In this document: positions 63,512 through 64,000 of the stretch, one piece after another
How positions within the stretch are numbered: position 1 is the stretch's first letter
How the letters are laid out: each line of letters begins with the position of its first letter
Notes under the pieces: generated by a model
What the model was told of the DNA's origin: nothing
Seen by the model: the letters and a program-made list of their open reading frames with translations, nothing else
Database searches by the model: none
From: Cohnella luojiensis
GTDB taxonomy: Bacteria; Bacillota; Bacilli; Paenibacillales; Paenibacillaceae
DNA length: 64,000 nucleotides
Assembly: GCF_004564235.1 (NCBI RefSeq)
Contig: NZ_SOMN01000011.1
Span: 1 to 64,000, forward strand
Direction: 5' to 3'
Made by a program: the position numbers and the translations under genes

Positions 63512-64000
63512 TGGGCGACATTAAATTAGTAAGTCTATTCAACGGCGAAGGCGCGTTGTGCGATGATTTCGGTTGCGAGGTCGCAGAGCGCGAGGACGCG
63601 GCGGCAAGCCCTCGAACGATTTTGCCGGGAGCGACCGTCGGCTTACTGGGCGGGGGACAATTGGGTCGCATGCTGGCCCATGCCGGAAACCGGCTTGGGT
63701 ATCGATTCGTTACGCTGGATCCGACTCCGGATTCGCCTTGCGGCCAGACGGCAGCGCAGATCGTGGCCGCTTACGACGATGCCGACGCCGCCAGAGAGTT
63801 GGCTAGAAGATCGGACGTCATTACGTATGAATTCGAGAACGTAGACGCCGGGGTTGCCGCGATGTTGGAGAAGGAGTCTTATGTTCCGCAAGGGAGCTCG
63901 CTGCTCCATACGACCCAGCATCGTCTTCGCGAGAAGCGGGCGATCGAGGCGGCCGGCGTACAGGTTGCTCCCTACGCGGAGATCGTCAGCCTGGAAAACC
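63508..64000 (+). CDS. purK: N5-carboxyaminoimidazole ribonucleotide synthase, 5' part
   Basis: At least 164 aa; runs off the window. ATG 63508 overlaps the purE stop (ATGA). ATP-grasp enzyme: [20 protein letters not shown], then [14 protein letters not shown] and [11 protein letters not shown]. About 36 residues (rich in Asp/Glu/Ala) precede the usual start of PurK, an unusual N-terminal extension. PurK supplies N5-CAIR to PurE. Confidence 0.92.
   Translation, partial: MMGDIKLVSLFNGEGALCDDFGCEVAEREDAAASPRTILPGATVGLLGGGQLGRMLAHAGNRLGYRFVTLDPTPDSPCGQTAAQIVAAYDDADAARELARRSDVITYEFENVDAGVAAMLEKESYVPQGSSLLHTTQHRLREKRAIEAAGVQVAPYAEIVSLEN

Overview
The window reads as a chromosomal segment of a Gram-positive, spore-former-type bacterium of the Paenibacillaceae (Paenibacillus/Cohnella-like). 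The reasons are YneF, YlbL, Zur/ZnuABC, LplB/LplC-type sugar permeases with a YesM/YesN two-component pair, purine riboswitches before pbuG and purE, strong GGAGG ribosome sites with frequent GTG/TTG starts, and moderately GC-rich codon use. Naming the genus is inference.

Layout. 1-540: start of a TnpB-type transposase, its hairpin end, and a broken sugar-permease remnant. 655-8370: housekeeping genes (sodA, GNAT, Ntdp-type phosphatase, lepB, queG, HD-GYP, yneF, folE, Gfo/Idh, a small zinc ribbon). 8650-18608: a long SOD fusion, a hydrolase, an IclR regulator, YlbL, aconitase, an amidase and ddl. 18613-21330: a palindromic repeat array split by an IS1111-type element, next to a Vsr/DUF559-like nuclease gene. 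21500-30300: a DnaA-box cluster, then an 8.2-kb sugar-uptake islet that splits an old gene pair ending in uvsE and is bounded by direct repeats. 30303-33573: uvsE, fabI, an IMPase and a small ORF. 33605-41066: a zinc locus (two CobW-type GTPases, Zur, ZnuABC, several Zur boxes) bounded by two more repeat arrays. 41081-46242: hemL, an LCP protein and an ABC exporter. 46279-47472: a fourth repeat array joined to a second copy of the nuclease gene. 47550-49642: bcp and guaA. 50072-60150: a c-di-GMP-I riboswitch, then a giant RHS/YD-repeat toxin and a candidate immunity gene. 60837-64000: two guanine riboswitches controlling pbuG and purEK.

The most unusual signal is a cassette seen twice: a terminator-like leader, a PD-(D/E)XK nuclease with a C-terminal winged helix, and directly downstream a tandem array of 51-52-bp units, each holding a TAGC...GCTA-type stem-loop. 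Two further arrays (33.6-34.0 kb and 40.9-41.1 kb) have the same period and stem layout but no nuclease gene. All four arrays lie between convergent genes. The layout resembles REP/RAYT systems of enterobacteria but with a different protein family; function is inferred, not shown.

Regulation visible in the sequence: an identical 17-bp palindrome at iclR and at aconitase, Zur boxes across the zinc locus, cre-like sites in the sugar islet, and c-di-GMP and guanine riboswitches.
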